Notes: generated by a model from the sequence alone, not told the origin. A DNA stretch of 64,000 bases from Myxococcus stipitatus DSM 14675 (GCF_000331735.1 NC_020126.1:9179501-9243500); one strand, 5' to 3'; shown: positions 39,686 to 49,064, counted from the first letter of the stretch. Made by a program: numbers and translations.

Positions 39686-40038
39686 GGGCCGCGTGGGGAT
39701 TGCTCGCGCTGGGCCTCTTCATGGGAGGGCCTGGCGTGGCGGACGCGGCCCCCGCCTCGCGCACCCAGTACTCGGGCGTGGTGAACCTCAACGAGGCGTC
39801 CGCCTCCGAGCTCGACCTGCTGCCGGGCGTCGGTGAGAAGGCGGCGCAGCGCATCATCCAGCACCGGGGCAAGCGGCCCTTCCAGCGCGTGGAGGAGCTC
39901 GTCCGCGTGAAGGGCTTCGGACGGAAGAAGTTCCTCAAGCTCAAGGCCCACCTGACCCTGAGCGGCCCCACCACGCTGAAGGTGGAGCAGGTGGCCCCGA
40001 CCCTGGAAGGAAAGGAGGTGGTCGCCGCGAACAACTGA
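39682..40038 (+). CDS. ComEA-like exported helix-hairpin-helix protein
   Basis: 118 residues from GTG 39682, with GGGAGG 7 nt upstream and a 4-bp overlap with the preceding stop. A signal peptide ('AWGLLALGLFMGGPGVADAA') precedes one (HhH)2 domain: 'VNLNEASASELDLLPGVGEKAAQRIIQHRG' and 'RVEELVRVKGFGRKKFLKLKAHL'. This is the DNA-binding module of ComEA, which holds incoming DNA in the periplasm during transformation. The length and lack of a membrane anchor fit the Gram-negative short ComEA form. Other competence genes are not in the window. Confidence 0.85.
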   Translation: MRAAWGLLALGLFMGGPGVADAAPASRTQYSGVVNLNEASASELDLLPGVGEKAAQRIIQHRGKRPFQRVEELVRVKGFGRKKFLKLKAHLTLSGPTTLKVEQVAPTLEGKEVVAANN

Positions 40039-40064
40039 CCTGACCTTTTATTCGGGAGTGAGTG

Positions 40065-40100
40065 CCGCCGCCCGGGTTTCCCTCGTGGCCCGGGCGGTGG
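40065..40100 (+). terminator. GC-rich terminator-like hairpin after the ComEA-like gene
   Basis: CCGCCGCCCGGG (40065-40076) pairs with CCCGGGCGGTGG (40089-40100) over 12 pairs (one G-U), with a 12-nt loop. It starts 26 bp after the stop. It lacks a T-run. Confidence 0.55.
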
Positions 40101-40194
40101 CCCTGCCGAGACCCGACCTCGTGCCCGGGGGACGACCAGGCACGGCGCACGGGACGTTTGTATCCGGGACCCGGCTGGTAGAGCATCCGCGCCC

Positions 40195-41916
40195 ATGAAC
40201 CGACGACTGCCCCGACTGCTCACCGCGCTGCCTGTCTCGGCCGCGCTGGTTGCTCCGCCCGTGCTCGCGTGTACCAGCATGCTGGTCAACAAGGGCGCCA
40301 CGGCGGATGGCGCCACGCTGATGACCTACGCCGCGGACGCGCACGAGCTGTATGGCGAGCTGTACCACACGCCCGCGCGCCGCCACGCGGCCGGCGCCCA
40401 GCGCGACATCATCGAGTGGGACACCGGCAAGTTCCTGGGCCGCATCCCCGAGGCGCCGGTGACGTACTCCGTCATCGGCAACATGAACGAGCACCAGCTC
40501 TCCATCGGCGAGTCCACCTTCACGGGCCGCAAGGAGCTGGAGGGGCCCGCGGGCATCATCGACTACGGCTCGCTCATCTACATCACGCTGGAGCGCGCCA
40601 GGACGGCGCGCGAGGCCATCACCGTGATGACGAAGCTGGTGGCCGAGCACGGCTATGCCTCCACCGGCGAGTCCTTCTCCATCGCCGACCCGAAGGAGGC
40701 CTGGCTCCTGGAGATGATTGGCAAGGGCGAGGGGAAGAAGGGCGCGGTGTGGGTGGCGCGCAAGCTGCCCGAAGGGCACATCACCGCGCACGCCAACCAG
40801 TCGCGCATCGAGCAGTTCCCGCTGAACGACCCGGAGAACACGCTCTACTCGCCGGACGTCATCTCGTTCGCGCGCGAGAAGGGCTGGTTCAAGGGCGCGG
40901 ACAAGGACTTCAGCTTCGCGGAGACGTACCACCCGCTCGACTTCGGCGGGCAGCGCTTCTCCGAGGCGCGTGTGTGGAGCATCTTCCGCCGCGCGGCGCC
41001 GTCGCGGAACTTCGGCCCGGAGTACGCGGATGGCTCCGCGCCGGGCAAGCGGCTGCCCCTGTGGGTGAAGCCGGACCAGAAGCTGTCCGTGCAGGACGTC
41101 ATGGGGCTGATGCGGGACCACTTCGAGAACACGCCCCTGGACATGTCCAAGGACGTGGGCGCCGGCCCCTACGCGATGCCCTACCGCTGGCGGCCCATGA
41201 CGTGGGAGGTGGACGGCAAGAAGTACGTCCACGAGCGCGCCATCTCCACGCAGCAGACGGGCTTCTCCTTCGTCGCGCAGATGCGCGCCTCCATGCCGGC
41301 CCCCATCGGCGGCGTGCTGTGGTTCGGCGTGGATGACACGTCCATGACTGTCTACACGCCCATGTACGCGGGCATCCGCGAGGTGCCCCGGAACTTCTCC
41401 CAGGGCGTGGCCAGCCGCGGCGCCTTCTCCTGGGACTCGTCCTTCTGGGTGTTCAACTGGGTGTCCAACCAGGCCTATGCGCGCTGGAGCGACGTCTCCG
41501 TGGACGTGCACAAGGAGCAGGGCGCGCTGGAGGGGCAGTTCCTGGCGGACCAGGCGGACATCGAGCGCACCGCGCTGGAGCACTACAAGCGCAGCCCGGA
41601 GGAGGCCCGCCGCTTCCTCACCACGTACTCCGTCCAGCAGGGTGAGAAGGTCCACGCGCGCTGGAAGAAGCTCGGGGAGACGCTGCTCGTGAAGTACATC
41701 GACGGCAACGTCCGCGACGAGCAGGGCAAGGTGAACCACCCGAAGTACCCGGACGGCTGGTACCGCCGCATCGCCCAGGAGAAGGGCAAGAGCCTGCAGA
41801 TGCCCCCGGAGCCGGAGGCCCCCAAGCCGGCCCCGGCCCCCGCTCCGGTGGCCGCCCCCGCCCCCAAGGCGGCGCCGGCCCAGCCCGCGAAGCCCACCGT
41901 GGCCCCGGCCCCGTAG
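40195..41916 (+). CDS. Exported dipeptidase of peptidase family C69
   Basis: 573 residues. Signal peptidase cleavage after Ala25 would expose Cys26 in 'LACTSMLV', the N-terminal nucleophile of C69 (PepD-type, Ntn-hydrolase) dipeptidases. Family patterns continue: 'GATADGATLMTYAADAHELYGEL', 'YSVIGNMNEHQLSIGESTFTGRKEL', 'VMTKLVAEHGYASTGESFSIADPKEAWLLEMIGKG' and 'ISTQQTGFSFVAQMRASMP'. The last about 35 residues are Pro/Ala-rich and disordered. It acts outside the cytoplasm on dipeptides. A hairpin at 41939-41967 follows. Confidence 0.92.
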   Translation: MNRRLPRLLTALPVSAALVAPPVLACTSMLVNKGATADGATLMTYAADAHELYGELYHTPARRHAAGAQRDIIEWDTGKFLGRIPEAPVTYSVIGNMNEHQLSIGESTFTGRKELEGPAGIIDYGSLIYITLERARTAREAITVMTKLVAEHGYASTGESFSIADPKEAWLLEMIGKGEGKKGAVWVARKLPEGHITAHANQSRIEQFPLNDPENTLYSPDVISFAREKGWFKGADKDFSFAETYHPLDFGGQRFSEARVWSIFRRAAPSRNFGPEYADGSAPGKRLPLWVKPDQKLSVQDVMGLMRDHFENTPLDMSKDVGAGPYAMPYRWRPMTWEVDGKKYVHERAISTQQTGFSFVAQMRASMPAPIGGVLWFGVDDTSMTVYTPMYAGIREVPRNFSQGVASRGAFSWDSSFWVFNWVSNQAYARWSDVSVDVHKEQGALEGQFLADQADIERTALEHYKRSPEEARRFLTTYSVQQGEKVHARWKKLGETLLVKYIDGNVRDEQGKVNHPKYPDGWYRRIAQEKGKSLQMPPEPEAPKPAPAPAPVAAPAPKAAPAQPAKPTVAPAP

Positions 41917-41938
41917 TCCCCACCGCGTCGGTCCTACC

Positions 41939-41967
41939 CCTCCCTGGCGGGCAACCCGCTGGGGAGG
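41939..41967 (+). terminator. Terminator-like hairpin after the C69 dipeptidase gene
   Basis: CCTCCCTGGCGGG and CCCGCTGGGGAGG pair over 13 positions (two G-U) with a 3-nt CAA loop, 22 bp after the stop. A very stable stem without T-run. Confidence 0.6.
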
Positions 41968-42196
41968 CTGGCCCCTGGAGCCCCTCGGCGGGAGCAGCCC
42001 GGCGAGGGCCTCCAGGACCCCTCCCCCGGGGTGGACGGCCAGGCAGCCGCCGGGGGAGCCCCGAGCGAGGCGGGATGCGAAAGCCTCACACGGCTTGCCG
42101 GTGACTGGTACACAACGGATTTTGGACGGCGGGGGGAACGCGAAGAGATACACCTCCTGCGACGCGACAGACTTGGCAGAGACAGGGAGGCGGCAG

Positions 42197-42757
42197 GTGA
42201 AGGAAGATGAAGTGATGAAGGAAACGGCCACTGGGGAGCCGGAACCCCACGAAGGCGAGCGGCTCAAGGGCCCGCCGCTCGGTGAAGTGCTCGAGTTCAT
42301 GCGGCTGCTGTGGGCCGTGGACCACGGGCTGCAGTCCACCTCGAAGCGGATGGAGTCGACGCTGGGCCTCACCGGTCCGCAGCGGCTGGTCATCCGGCTG
42401 GTGGGACGCTTCCCCGGCATCACCGCGGGCACGCTGGCGCAGATTCTCCATGTCCACCCCAGCACCCTGACGGGCGTGCTCAAGCGGCTGGAGAAGCGCG
42501 GCCTGCTGGAGCGCAAGTCGGACCCGCTGGACGGACGCAAGGCGCTGTTCGCGCTCACCGAGTCCGGCCGCTCGCTCGACATCCCCTCCGAGGGCACCGT
42601 CGAGTCCGCCGTGCAGCGGGTGCTCGCTCGCATGTCGCGCAACCGCATCCTCGCCACCCAGGACGTGCTCACCGCGCTCGCCCAGGAGTTGGGAGGCGTC
42701 CCCGCGCCGGCCGAGTCCGCCGAGGAGTCCTCGGACGGCAAGCCGGACGCTCGCTGA
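42197..42757 (+). CDS. MarR-family transcriptional regulator
   Basis: 186 residues. GTG 42197 is chosen because GGGAGG lies 6 nt upstream; ATG 42215 is an alternative. The winged helix-turn-helix is clear: 'GLTGPQRLVIRLVGRFPGITAGTLAQILHVHPSTLTGVLKRLEKRGLLERKSDPLDGRKALFALTESG' organisation, including the 'DPLDGRK' wing of MarR proteins. An acidic N-terminal and an Ala/Glu-rich C-terminal extension are present. It likely binds a palindrome near its own promoter. Its target genes are not obvious; the GGCA/TGCC dyad before the next gene is a candidate. Confidence 0.88.
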   Translation: MKEDEVMKETATGEPEPHEGERLKGPPLGEVLEFMRLLWAVDHGLQSTSKRMESTLGLTGPQRLVIRLVGRFPGITAGTLAQILHVHPSTLTGVLKRLEKRGLLERKSDPLDGRKALFALTESGRSLDIPSEGTVESAVQRVLARMSRNRILATQDVLTALAQELGGVPAPAESAEESSDGKPDAR

Positions 42758-43059
42758 GCAGGAAGGCAGCAACCCACACCCCCGAGGGCCGGCCCCCGCT
42801 GGCCCCTTGAGCCTTCCCCGCGGAAACCATGCCCCAGGGCCCCGCCTCGCCGCCGTGCCGCGAGGCCCGTTGGTGCCCTGGCCGCGCGTTGCCTCCCGGA
42901 CCCTCCCCCCGCCTCGTCCTTCGTCCTCCGGACACCCCCCACCCGCCCCAAGAGAAATCCGGAGGCTCAAGCACCTCGCGGCCCGTCGGCCGTTGCTAGA
43001 GAATCGGGAAATAGGCACCCCTGTCAGGGGTTGCCTCGACTCCGAGCGGACAGGACAGC
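42758..43059 (+). promoter_or_regulatory. Intergenic region with palindrome before the DUF4175 gene
   Basis: The 302 bp contain no gene. At 43014-43035 lies GGCA-CCCCTG-T-CAGGGG-T-TGCC, a dyad with 6-bp perfect inner arms and 4-bp outer arms (one bulge). It sits 24 bp before the GTG start and may be an operator for the neighbouring MarR protein or a leader hairpin. An AT-richer stretch (42991-43013) upstream could hold the promoter. Confidence 0.45.
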
Positions 43060-46000
43060 GTGAACCTCGACACCCCGCAGAGCCCAGGCCCCGAGCTGCC
43101 GCCCCCGCCTCCTCCGCCTCCGAGCGCGCCCACCCCGGTGGGAGTGTCCTCGCGAGGCCGGGGCGTGGAGGCGCTGCTCCAGGCCGTGCGCGTGCGGCAG
43201 CGGCGCTTCCTGTGGCTCCAGGGCGCGGCGCTCGGGGTGCTGGCCGCCGCCGCGCTGACGGTGGGCGGCGGGCTGCTGGGGCTGGTGGCCCCGAGGGTGG
43301 GCGGCTCCCTCGTGGGAATCGCGGTGCCGGTGGGGGTGGCGCTGGCGTGTGTCTTCGGGCTGTGGCTCGCGCGGCGGCGCGTGGGCGACGACGTGCTCAC
43401 CGCGCGGCGGGTGGGCCAGCGTCGGCCGGAGCTGTCCCTGGACGTGCTGGCCGCGGTGGAGCTGATGCGCGAGCGCGGCGGACACGCCAACGGCTCGCCG
43501 GAGCTGGCGGACGCGTTCCTCCAGCAGATGGACCAGCGCGTGCGCACCGTGGACGTGCGCGCCATCGTCGACGTGCGCCCCGTCCAGCGCGCGGGCCTCC
43601 TCGGCTTCGGCGGGCTCCTGCTCCTCGCGCTGGTGCTGGGCATCTGGGGCGAGAAGTGGAGCGCGGGGCTCAAGCGCATCGTGGAGGTGTCGCGCGCGCC
43701 GGAGACGCAGGCCCAGGCGGAGCCCATCACCGGGGACATCGAGCTGACGTACCGCTACCCCGCCTACACGGGCCTGTCCCAGCGCACCGTCCCCGGCACC
43801 GACGGCGCGGTGAGCGCGCCCGCGGGCACCGAGGTCCAGCTCAAGACGCGCTCGGACCGCGCCATCGAGCGCGCGGAGCTGGTCCTCAACGGCACCGAGT
43901 CCGTGCCCCTGAAGGTCACCGGCAACCGGGACTTGGAGGGCACCTTCATCGCGAAGCAGAGCGGCCACTACCGCTTCGTCTTCTACGGCAAGCGCGAGAA
44001 GCCCCTCGCGGTGGGCCCGGACATCTCGCTCACGGTGGAGGCCGACAAGCCGCCGCAGGTGACGCTGATGACGCCCGCGGCGGAGCTGGAGGTGGACCCG
44101 GGGCAGAAGGTGACGCTCAAGTACGAGGCCACCGACGACTACGGCCTGTCGTCCCTGTCGCTCGTGTTCCGCAAGCCGGGCGCGCAGCAGGACACGCGCG
44201 TGCAGCTGCGGCGCGAGGACGGACGGCGCAGCCGCGACACGTACGCGTGGGACTTGGGCTCGCTCAAGGTGGACCCCGGCGACCGGATTACGTACTTCGT
44301 GGAGGCCCAGGACAACGACGCGGTGGAGGGCCCCAAGAAGGGCGTCAGCCGCACGCAGGTGCTGCGCATCTACTCCGCCGCCGAGCACCACCGCGCCGCG
44401 CTGGAGAAGGCCGAGCAGCTGTGGGGCCGCATGGTGGACCACCTCGCGGACCGCCTGGAGGGGCCGGACCGGGAGAAGCAGAAGGACCCGCAGGCCATCG
44501 CCGCCGCGGGCTCGGTGGACACCAGCGGCCAGCAGCTCATCACCGACATGCGCACCCTGGCGCAGACGCTGTCGCGCGAGCGCGACGTGCCCTCCGAGCT
44601 GGTCTCCGCGCTCGCCAACATCTCCGAGTCGCTGGGCAGCCACATCGGCGGCACCGCGGACTTCCGCCGCCTCTACCTGCGCACGCAGCGCGCGCGGGGC
44701 GAGGACTGGGGCACCGGCAACCGCCTGTCCGCCGTGGTGACGGAGGAGATTGGCGAGCTGGAGAAGGACATCCTCTACCTGGAGGCGCTGCTGGACCGGC
44801 AGAAGCTGGAGGCGCTCCAGGAGATGGCCAAGCAGCTCTCGCAGGAGCGGCGCGAGCTGTCGCGGCTCATCGAGGAGTTCAAGGCGAACCCGGACGAGTC
44901 CGCGCGCCAGGCGGTGATGGAGCAGATTCAGCAGCTCAAGGCGCGCATCCAGGAGCTGATGCAGCGCATGGCGGAGATGCGCAAGGGCATCCGCGACGAG
45001 CACCTCAACGCCGAGGCCCTGTCCGAGATGATGAAGGACCAGGACCTGCAAAGCGCCCTGGACGACGTGGAGAAGCTGATGCGCGAGGGCAAGACGGACG
45101 AGGCGCTCGCGAAGCTCCAGGAGCTGGGCATGCAGATGGACGAGATGCTCAAGGGCCTGGACGACGCCAACGAGGAGTTCGGCGGGGAGCAGTACCCGGA
45201 GCTGGCGGAGAAGTTCGGCAAGTTCATGGAGGACCTGAAGGGCACCGTGGACGAGCAGCAGCGCGTGGCGGACCAGACGCGCAAGCTGCGCGACCAGGCC
45301 CGGGCGCAGAACAAGGAGCGGCTGAGCGAGCGCGGCCAGGCCATCAAGGACGACCTGATGCGCAAGGTGCAGCAGGCCCAGCAGACCTACGACAAGCTCA
45401 ACCCGGAGCACCTCAACAGCCGCGCCGCGCGCCCGCTGGAGGAGATTCAGTCCGAGCTGAGCAACGTGGAGAACGCGCTGAAGGTGAATGACTTCGACCT
45501 GGCCTCGGAGGCCGCCACGCGCGCGGAGGACGCGGCCCGGCAATTGTCCACGCTGGGCGAGCAGCAGAAGCAGCTCGACGAGATGTTCGGCAACCCGCCC
45601 GAGGTGCGCCAGCAGTCCGCGGAGCTGGCCCAGCGGCTGGAGCGCGACGCGCGCAACGTGCAGGACATCAACCGCCAGCTCCAGTCGCTCTTCCCGCCTC
45701 CCGGCTCGCAGCTCTCCCAGCAGGAGAAGCAGCAGCTCCAGCAGCTCTCCCAGGAGCAGCAGCAGCTGGAGCAGCGCACGCAGAACCTGCGTCAGCAGAT
45801 GGAGGAGATGGAGCAGACGGCGCCGCTGTTCGGCGAGGAGGCCGCGCAGCAGATGGAGGGCGTGGGCCAGCGCATGGGTGAGGCCGCGCAGCGGATGCAG
45901 GGCAAGGACCCGGGCCGAGGCTACGGCGAGCAGCAGGCGGCGCTGGAGGGCCTGCGCCAGTTCCAGCAGCAGATGCAGCAGGGCCAGAAGGGCCGCAAGG

Positions 46001-46206
46001 GCGGACTGCCCTTGCCGGGCGGCATGAGCGGACGCAAGCAGGGCAACGCGGGCAGGGACCCGAAGGACCAGGTGGAGCTGCCGGACGAGGATGCCTTCCA
46101 GGCGCCCAAGGAGTTCCGCAAGGACCTGCTGGACGCGATGAAGCAGGGCGCGCCGGAGAAGTACCGCGAGCAGGTGAAGCGCTACTACGAGGAGCTGGTG
46201 AAGTGA
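43060..46206 (+). CDS. DUF4175-type large membrane protein with coiled coil
   Basis: 1048 residues from GTG 43060. After a Pro-rich start, three hydrophobic segments (about residues 45-70, 82-105 and 182-200) form the membrane part. Ig-like beta domains follow ('PITGDIELTYRYPAYTGLSQRTVPG', 'ASPDIS...EADKPPQVTLMTP' region). The remaining 550 residues are a long Gln/Glu/Arg-rich coiled coil, ending in a Gly/Lys-rich low-complexity segment and a helical tail. This resembles the DUF4175 family seen near MoxR-type AAA genes. The role is probably envelope-related but unproven. The stop overlaps the GTG of the peptidase-MA gene by 4 bp (GTGA), so the two act together. Confidence 0.8.
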   Translation: MNLDTPQSPGPELPPPPPPPPSAPTPVGVSSRGRGVEALLQAVRVRQRRFLWLQGAALGVLAAAALTVGGGLLGLVAPRVGGSLVGIAVPVGVALACVFGLWLARRRVGDDVLTARRVGQRRPELSLDVLAAVELMRERGGHANGSPELADAFLQQMDQRVRTVDVRAIVDVRPVQRAGLLGFGGLLLLALVLGIWGEKWSAGLKRIVEVSRAPETQAQAEPITGDIELTYRYPAYTGLSQRTVPGTDGAVSAPAGTEVQLKTRSDRAIERAELVLNGTESVPLKVTGNRDLEGTFIAKQSGHYRFVFYGKREKPLAVGPDISLTVEADKPPQVTLMTPAAELEVDPGQKVTLKYEATDDYGLSSLSLVFRKPGAQQDTRVQLRREDGRRSRDTYAWDLGSLKVDPGDRITYFVEAQDNDAVEGPKKGVSRTQVLRIYSAAEHHRAALEKAEQLWGRMVDHLADRLEGPDREKQKDPQAIAAAGSVDTSGQQLITDMRTLAQTLSRERDVPSELVSALANISESLGSHIGGTADFRRLYLRTQRARGEDWGTGNRLSAVVTEEIGELEKDILYLEALLDRQKLEALQEMAKQLSQERRELSRLIEEFKANPDESARQAVMEQIQQLKARIQELMQRMAEMRKGIRDEHLNAEALSEMMKDQDLQSALDDVEKLMREGKTDEALAKLQELGMQMDEMLKGLDDANEEFGGEQYPELAEKFGKFMEDLKGTVDEQQRVADQTRKLRDQARAQNKERLSERGQAIKDDLMRKVQQAQQTYDKLNPEHLNSRAARPLEEIQSELSNVENALKVNDFDLASEAATRAEDAARQLSTLGEQQKQLDEMFGNPPEVRQQSAELAQRLERDARNVQDINRQLQSLFPPPGSQLSQQEKQQLQQLSQEQQQLEQRTQNLRQQMEEMEQTAPLFGEEAAQQMEGVGQRMGEAAQRMQGKDPGRGYGEQQAALEGLRQFQQQMQQGQKGRKGGLPLPGGMSGRKQGNAGRDPKDQVELPDEDAFQAPKEFRKDLLDAMKQGAPEKYREQVKRYYEELVK

Positions 46207-47969
46207 GGAACGGCCTGGGAAATCGCTGGGTGGTGCTCGCGCTGGTGGTGGGGCTGGCCGGGCCCGCCGCCGCGCAGGACGCGGCGCTCAAGGACGAGGC
46301 GAAGACGCGGCTGGGCCTGGTGGAGCAGAGCCTGGATGACTGGGACGTGCCCGGCGCGCGGCGCGCGCTGTCCGAGGTGGAGAAGCTGATTCCCGCCGAC
46401 GTGGAGCCGCTCAACTACTTCCAGGGCCGGGTGGCCTTCGAGGAGGGCCGCTACGACGACGCGGTGGAGCTGCTCACGGGCGCCCGCATCGAGGACAAGC
46501 CGGGCAGCTACCTGCGGCTGGCCAAGGACACGCGGGACATCGTCAAGAGCCACGAGCGCGCGGAGAGCGAGCACTTCGTCTTCCTGTACCCCAAGGGCAA
46601 GGAGCAGGTGCTGGTGCCCTACGCGCTGGAGACGCTGGAGGGCATCCACCGCGCCATGGCGGAGGACCTGGGGTGGACGCCTCCGGGCGGGAAGATTCGC
46701 GTGGAGGTGGTGAACAACGCGCGCGAGCTGTCGAAGGTGAGCACGCTCACCGAGAAGCAGATTCGCACCACGGGCACCATCGCCATCTGCAAGTTCAACA
46801 AGCTGATGGTGACCAGCCCCAAGGCCGTCGCGCAGGGCTACGACTGGCAGGACACGCTGGCGCACGAGTACATCCACCTGGTGGTGAGCCAGATGAGCCG
46901 CAACTCGGTGCCCATCTGGCTGCACGAGGGGCTGGCCAAGTTCCTGGAGTCGCGCTGGCGCGGCAAGGCGGGCCTGGCGATGACGCCCTCCACGCAGGCG
47001 CTGCTCGGCAAGCGGGTGAAGGCGGACACGCTCATCCCGTTCGAGAAGATGCACCCGTCCATCGCGCTCCTGCCCACGGCGGAGGACGCGGCCACGGCGT
47101 TCGCGGAGGTGTTCTACGCCATCGACTACGTGCACCAGTCCAAGGGCGCGGCGGGGCTGCGCGCGGTGGTGGGCGAGCTGAAGGCGGGGCAGACGGACCG
47201 GAAGGCGGTGGAGGCGGCGATGGGCATGAGCTTCCCCCTCTTCGAGAAGGCGTGGCTGGCGCACATCAAGAAGCAGCCCTTCCCGGCGGAGCTGGTGCCT
47301 CGCGATGACCGGGTGGTGTTGAAGGAGGACGCCAAGGGCAAGGTGAAGGACGACAGCGAGAAGAAGGGGCGTGAAATCTCCTTCGGCGACTTCAACGAGG
47401 TGGCGGAGGTGCCGGCGCGCAAGTTCGCGCACCTGGGGGAGCTCCTGCGCGAGCGCAACCGCGTGAAGGCCGCCGCCGAGGAGTACGCCAAGGCGCACAA
47501 GCTGGTGGGCGACAAGTACGAGTCCGTCTCGAACAAGTACGCGCTGGCGCTCCTGGAGCTCAAGCGGCTGGACGAGGCGGAGTCCGTGCTGCGCGGCAGC
47601 CTGCGCGTGCACCCTGGCTCCCCCGCGACGAACGTCCACCTGGGCCGCATCCTGCTGCACCGCAAGGACTACCCGAAGTCGAAGACGGCGTACCTGGAGG
47701 CGCTCGCGTCGGACCCGTTCGACCCGGAGATTCACGTGGCGCTCACGCGCATCCACGACGCGCTGGGCGAGACGGCGCTGTCGACGCGCGCGAAGACGGC
47801 CACGGCGGTGCTCACCGGCTTGAAGCCCGCGGAGGTGGAGCAGCTCGCGCAGCGCTTCCTGCGTGACGATGGCGCGCTGTCGGAGACCACCGTGCCCGCG
47901 ACGGGCGGCGCACCCGCGAAGCCCACGGCGCCACCACCGGCGGCGCCACCTCCAGACGCGGGGCGCTGA
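46203..47969 (+). CDS. Exported peptidase MA-like metalloprotease with TPRs
   Basis: 588 residues. A signal peptide ('LALVVGLAGPAAAQ') is followed by TPR-like helices, then a gluzincin domain with zinc motif 'HEYIH' (about residue 221) and the downstream 'LHEGLAKFLES' Glu helix. A C-terminal TPR array ('AAAEEYAKAHKLVGDKY', 'LDEAESVLRGSLRVHPGSPATNVHLGR') follows, with a Pro/Ala tail. The catalytic residues look complete. Translation is coupled (GTGA) to the DUF4175 protein, which could anchor it. Substrate unknown. Confidence 0.85.
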   Translation: MRNGLGNRWVVLALVVGLAGPAAAQDAALKDEAKTRLGLVEQSLDDWDVPGARRALSEVEKLIPADVEPLNYFQGRVAFEEGRYDDAVELLTGARIEDKPGSYLRLAKDTRDIVKSHERAESEHFVFLYPKGKEQVLVPYALETLEGIHRAMAEDLGWTPPGGKIRVEVVNNARELSKVSTLTEKQIRTTGTIAICKFNKLMVTSPKAVAQGYDWQDTLAHEYIHLVVSQMSRNSVPIWLHEGLAKFLESRWRGKAGLAMTPSTQALLGKRVKADTLIPFEKMHPSIALLPTAEDAATAFAEVFYAIDYVHQSKGAAGLRAVVGELKAGQTDRKAVEAAMGMSFPLFEKAWLAHIKKQPFPAELVPRDDRVVLKEDAKGKVKDDSEKKGREISFGDFNEVAEVPARKFAHLGELLRERNRVKAAAEEYAKAHKLVGDKYESVSNKYALALLELKRLDEAESVLRGSLRVHPGSPATNVHLGRILLHRKDYPKSKTAYLEALASDPFDPEIHVALTRIHDALGETALSTRAKTATAVLTGLKPAEVEQLAQRFLRDDGALSETTVPATGGAPAKPTAPPPAAPPPDAGR

Positions 47970-48586
47970 GGGCACCTCGCGAAGGAGCGCACCGCTCCAC
48001 GAGTGCGCTGGCGACGGAGGCACTGCCTTTGCCGAGCCGCCTGCGCACCACCCCACGTGTGCGCTGGCGACGGAGGCACTGCCTTGCCGAGCCGCCTGCG
48101 CACCGCCCCACGTGTGCGCTGGCGACGGAGGCACTGCCTTGCCGAGCCGCCTGCGCACCGCTCCACGTGTGCGCTGGCGACGGAGGCGCTGCCTTTGCCG
48201 CGCCGCCTGCGCACCGCTCCACGTGTGCGCTGGCGACGGAGGCACTGCCTTGCCGAGCCGCCTGCGCACCGCTCCACGTGTGCGCTGGCGACGGAGGCGC
48301 TGCCTTTGCCGAGCCTCCAGCGCAATGGAGTGAGGAGCCGCCACTCCCGCTCCGACCTGCATGGGATGCAGTGGAGCCTCCAGCGCGAAAGCGCGTGGCA
48401 CCATGACTCCCGCGCCTCCGCGGGTGTTGGCGCGCCTCTCGCTGTCGCGGGGCAGCGACGGGCCCCATCCCAACGCACGCATGCACAGCCAGGTCCTCGC
48501 GCCCACGGGAGCAGGCCGGCGGGCGCTGAACCCCTCGCTCCTCGAGCGCGGCGCTCCGGGTGTCTACATTCAGGCGAGGAGGCGCC
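47970..48586. other. 617-bp gene-free region containing a minisatellite
   Basis: The first half is the 55/56-bp tandem repeat (47987-48319). The second half (48320-48586) contains short GC-rich inverted repeats, such as GCATG-GGATGC near 48360, but no convincing gene. Apparent long frames across the repeat are by-products of its sequence. Confidence 0.7.
47987..48319. repeat. Six-copy 55/56-bp tandem repeat
   Basis: Copies start at 47987, 48043, 48098, 48153, 48209 and 48264, with lengths 56, 55, 55, 56, 55 and 56 bp. They differ at only a few positions; the length change is one T in a CCTTTGCC/CCTTGCC run. The consensus begins GCGCACCGCTCCACGTGTGC. Because the period is not a multiple of three, the block is non-coding. 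It lies just after the peptidase-MA stop. Confidence 0.95.
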
Positions 48587-49015
48587 ATGGACATCCGGCC
48601 GCTCATCTCGCTGTCCGCCCGGCTGATGGAGCTCGCGGGCGTGGGCTCCATGGTGCTGGGCGCCCTGCTCGGCACGGGGCTCCTGCTGTTCCGTCGCCAG
48701 GGGCTCTCCGCTCCCGAGGCCTACCGGCGCTTCCGGCTCAACCTGGGCCGCGCCATCCTGCTCGGCCTGGAGTTCCTGGTCGCCGCCGACATCATCCGCA
48801 CCGTGAGCGACCAGCCCACGCTCTCGGGCGTCCTCGTGCTGGGCGTCATCGTCCTCATCCGGACGTTCCTCAGCTTCACCCTCACCGTTGAGCTCGAGGG
48901 TCGCTGGCCCTGGCAGCCCGAGCGCAAGCGCCCCGCAACCACCCCACCCGCCCTGCCCCCGCCACCCGGCAAGCTCGCCCGGCCCGAGGCCGCTGGCGCC
49001 AGCGCTCGACACTAG
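48587..49015 (+). CDS. DUF1622-type small membrane protein
   Basis: 142 residues. GAGGAGG lies about 5 nt before ATG 48587. Three hydrophobic segments are seen: 'GVGSMVLGALLGTGLLLF', 'LGLEFLVAADIIRTV' and 'GVLVLGVIVLIRTFLSFTLTVEL'. The 'RLNLGRAILLGLEFLVAADIIRTV' and 'IRTFLSFTLTVELEG' blocks are characteristic of DUF1622. The tail is Pro-rich and cytoplasmic. The family has no known function; it is distributed as a small inner-membrane protein. Confidence 0.82.
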   Translation: MDIRPLISLSARLMELAGVGSMVLGALLGTGLLLFRRQGLSAPEAYRRFRLNLGRAILLGLEFLVAADIIRTVSDQPTLSGVLVLGVIVLIRTFLSFTLTVELEGRWPWQPERKRPATTPPALPPPPGKLARPEAAGASARH

Positions 49016-49064
49016 CGCTCAGGACAGTTTTCGGAGACAGCCGGGTGCGCTAGGACACCGCCCC

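Noticed and set aside
42807-45491. Long alternate-frame ORFs over the DUF4175 gene (both strands)
   Set aside because: High GC yields long overlapping frames. The composition (Ala/Gly/Arg-only) and lack of domains mark them as shadows of the real gene at 43060-46206.
47987-48319. Possible CRISPR array
   Set aside because: The copies are contiguous with no spacer of unique sequence between repeats, so this is a plain tandem repeat.
47812-48675. Long minus-strand frame with a repeated 'AKAAPPSPAHTW' type peptide
   Set aside because: It is produced by the 55/56-bp tandem repeat. Since the unit length is not a multiple of three, the peptide changes from unit to unit and no start, signal or domain is seen.
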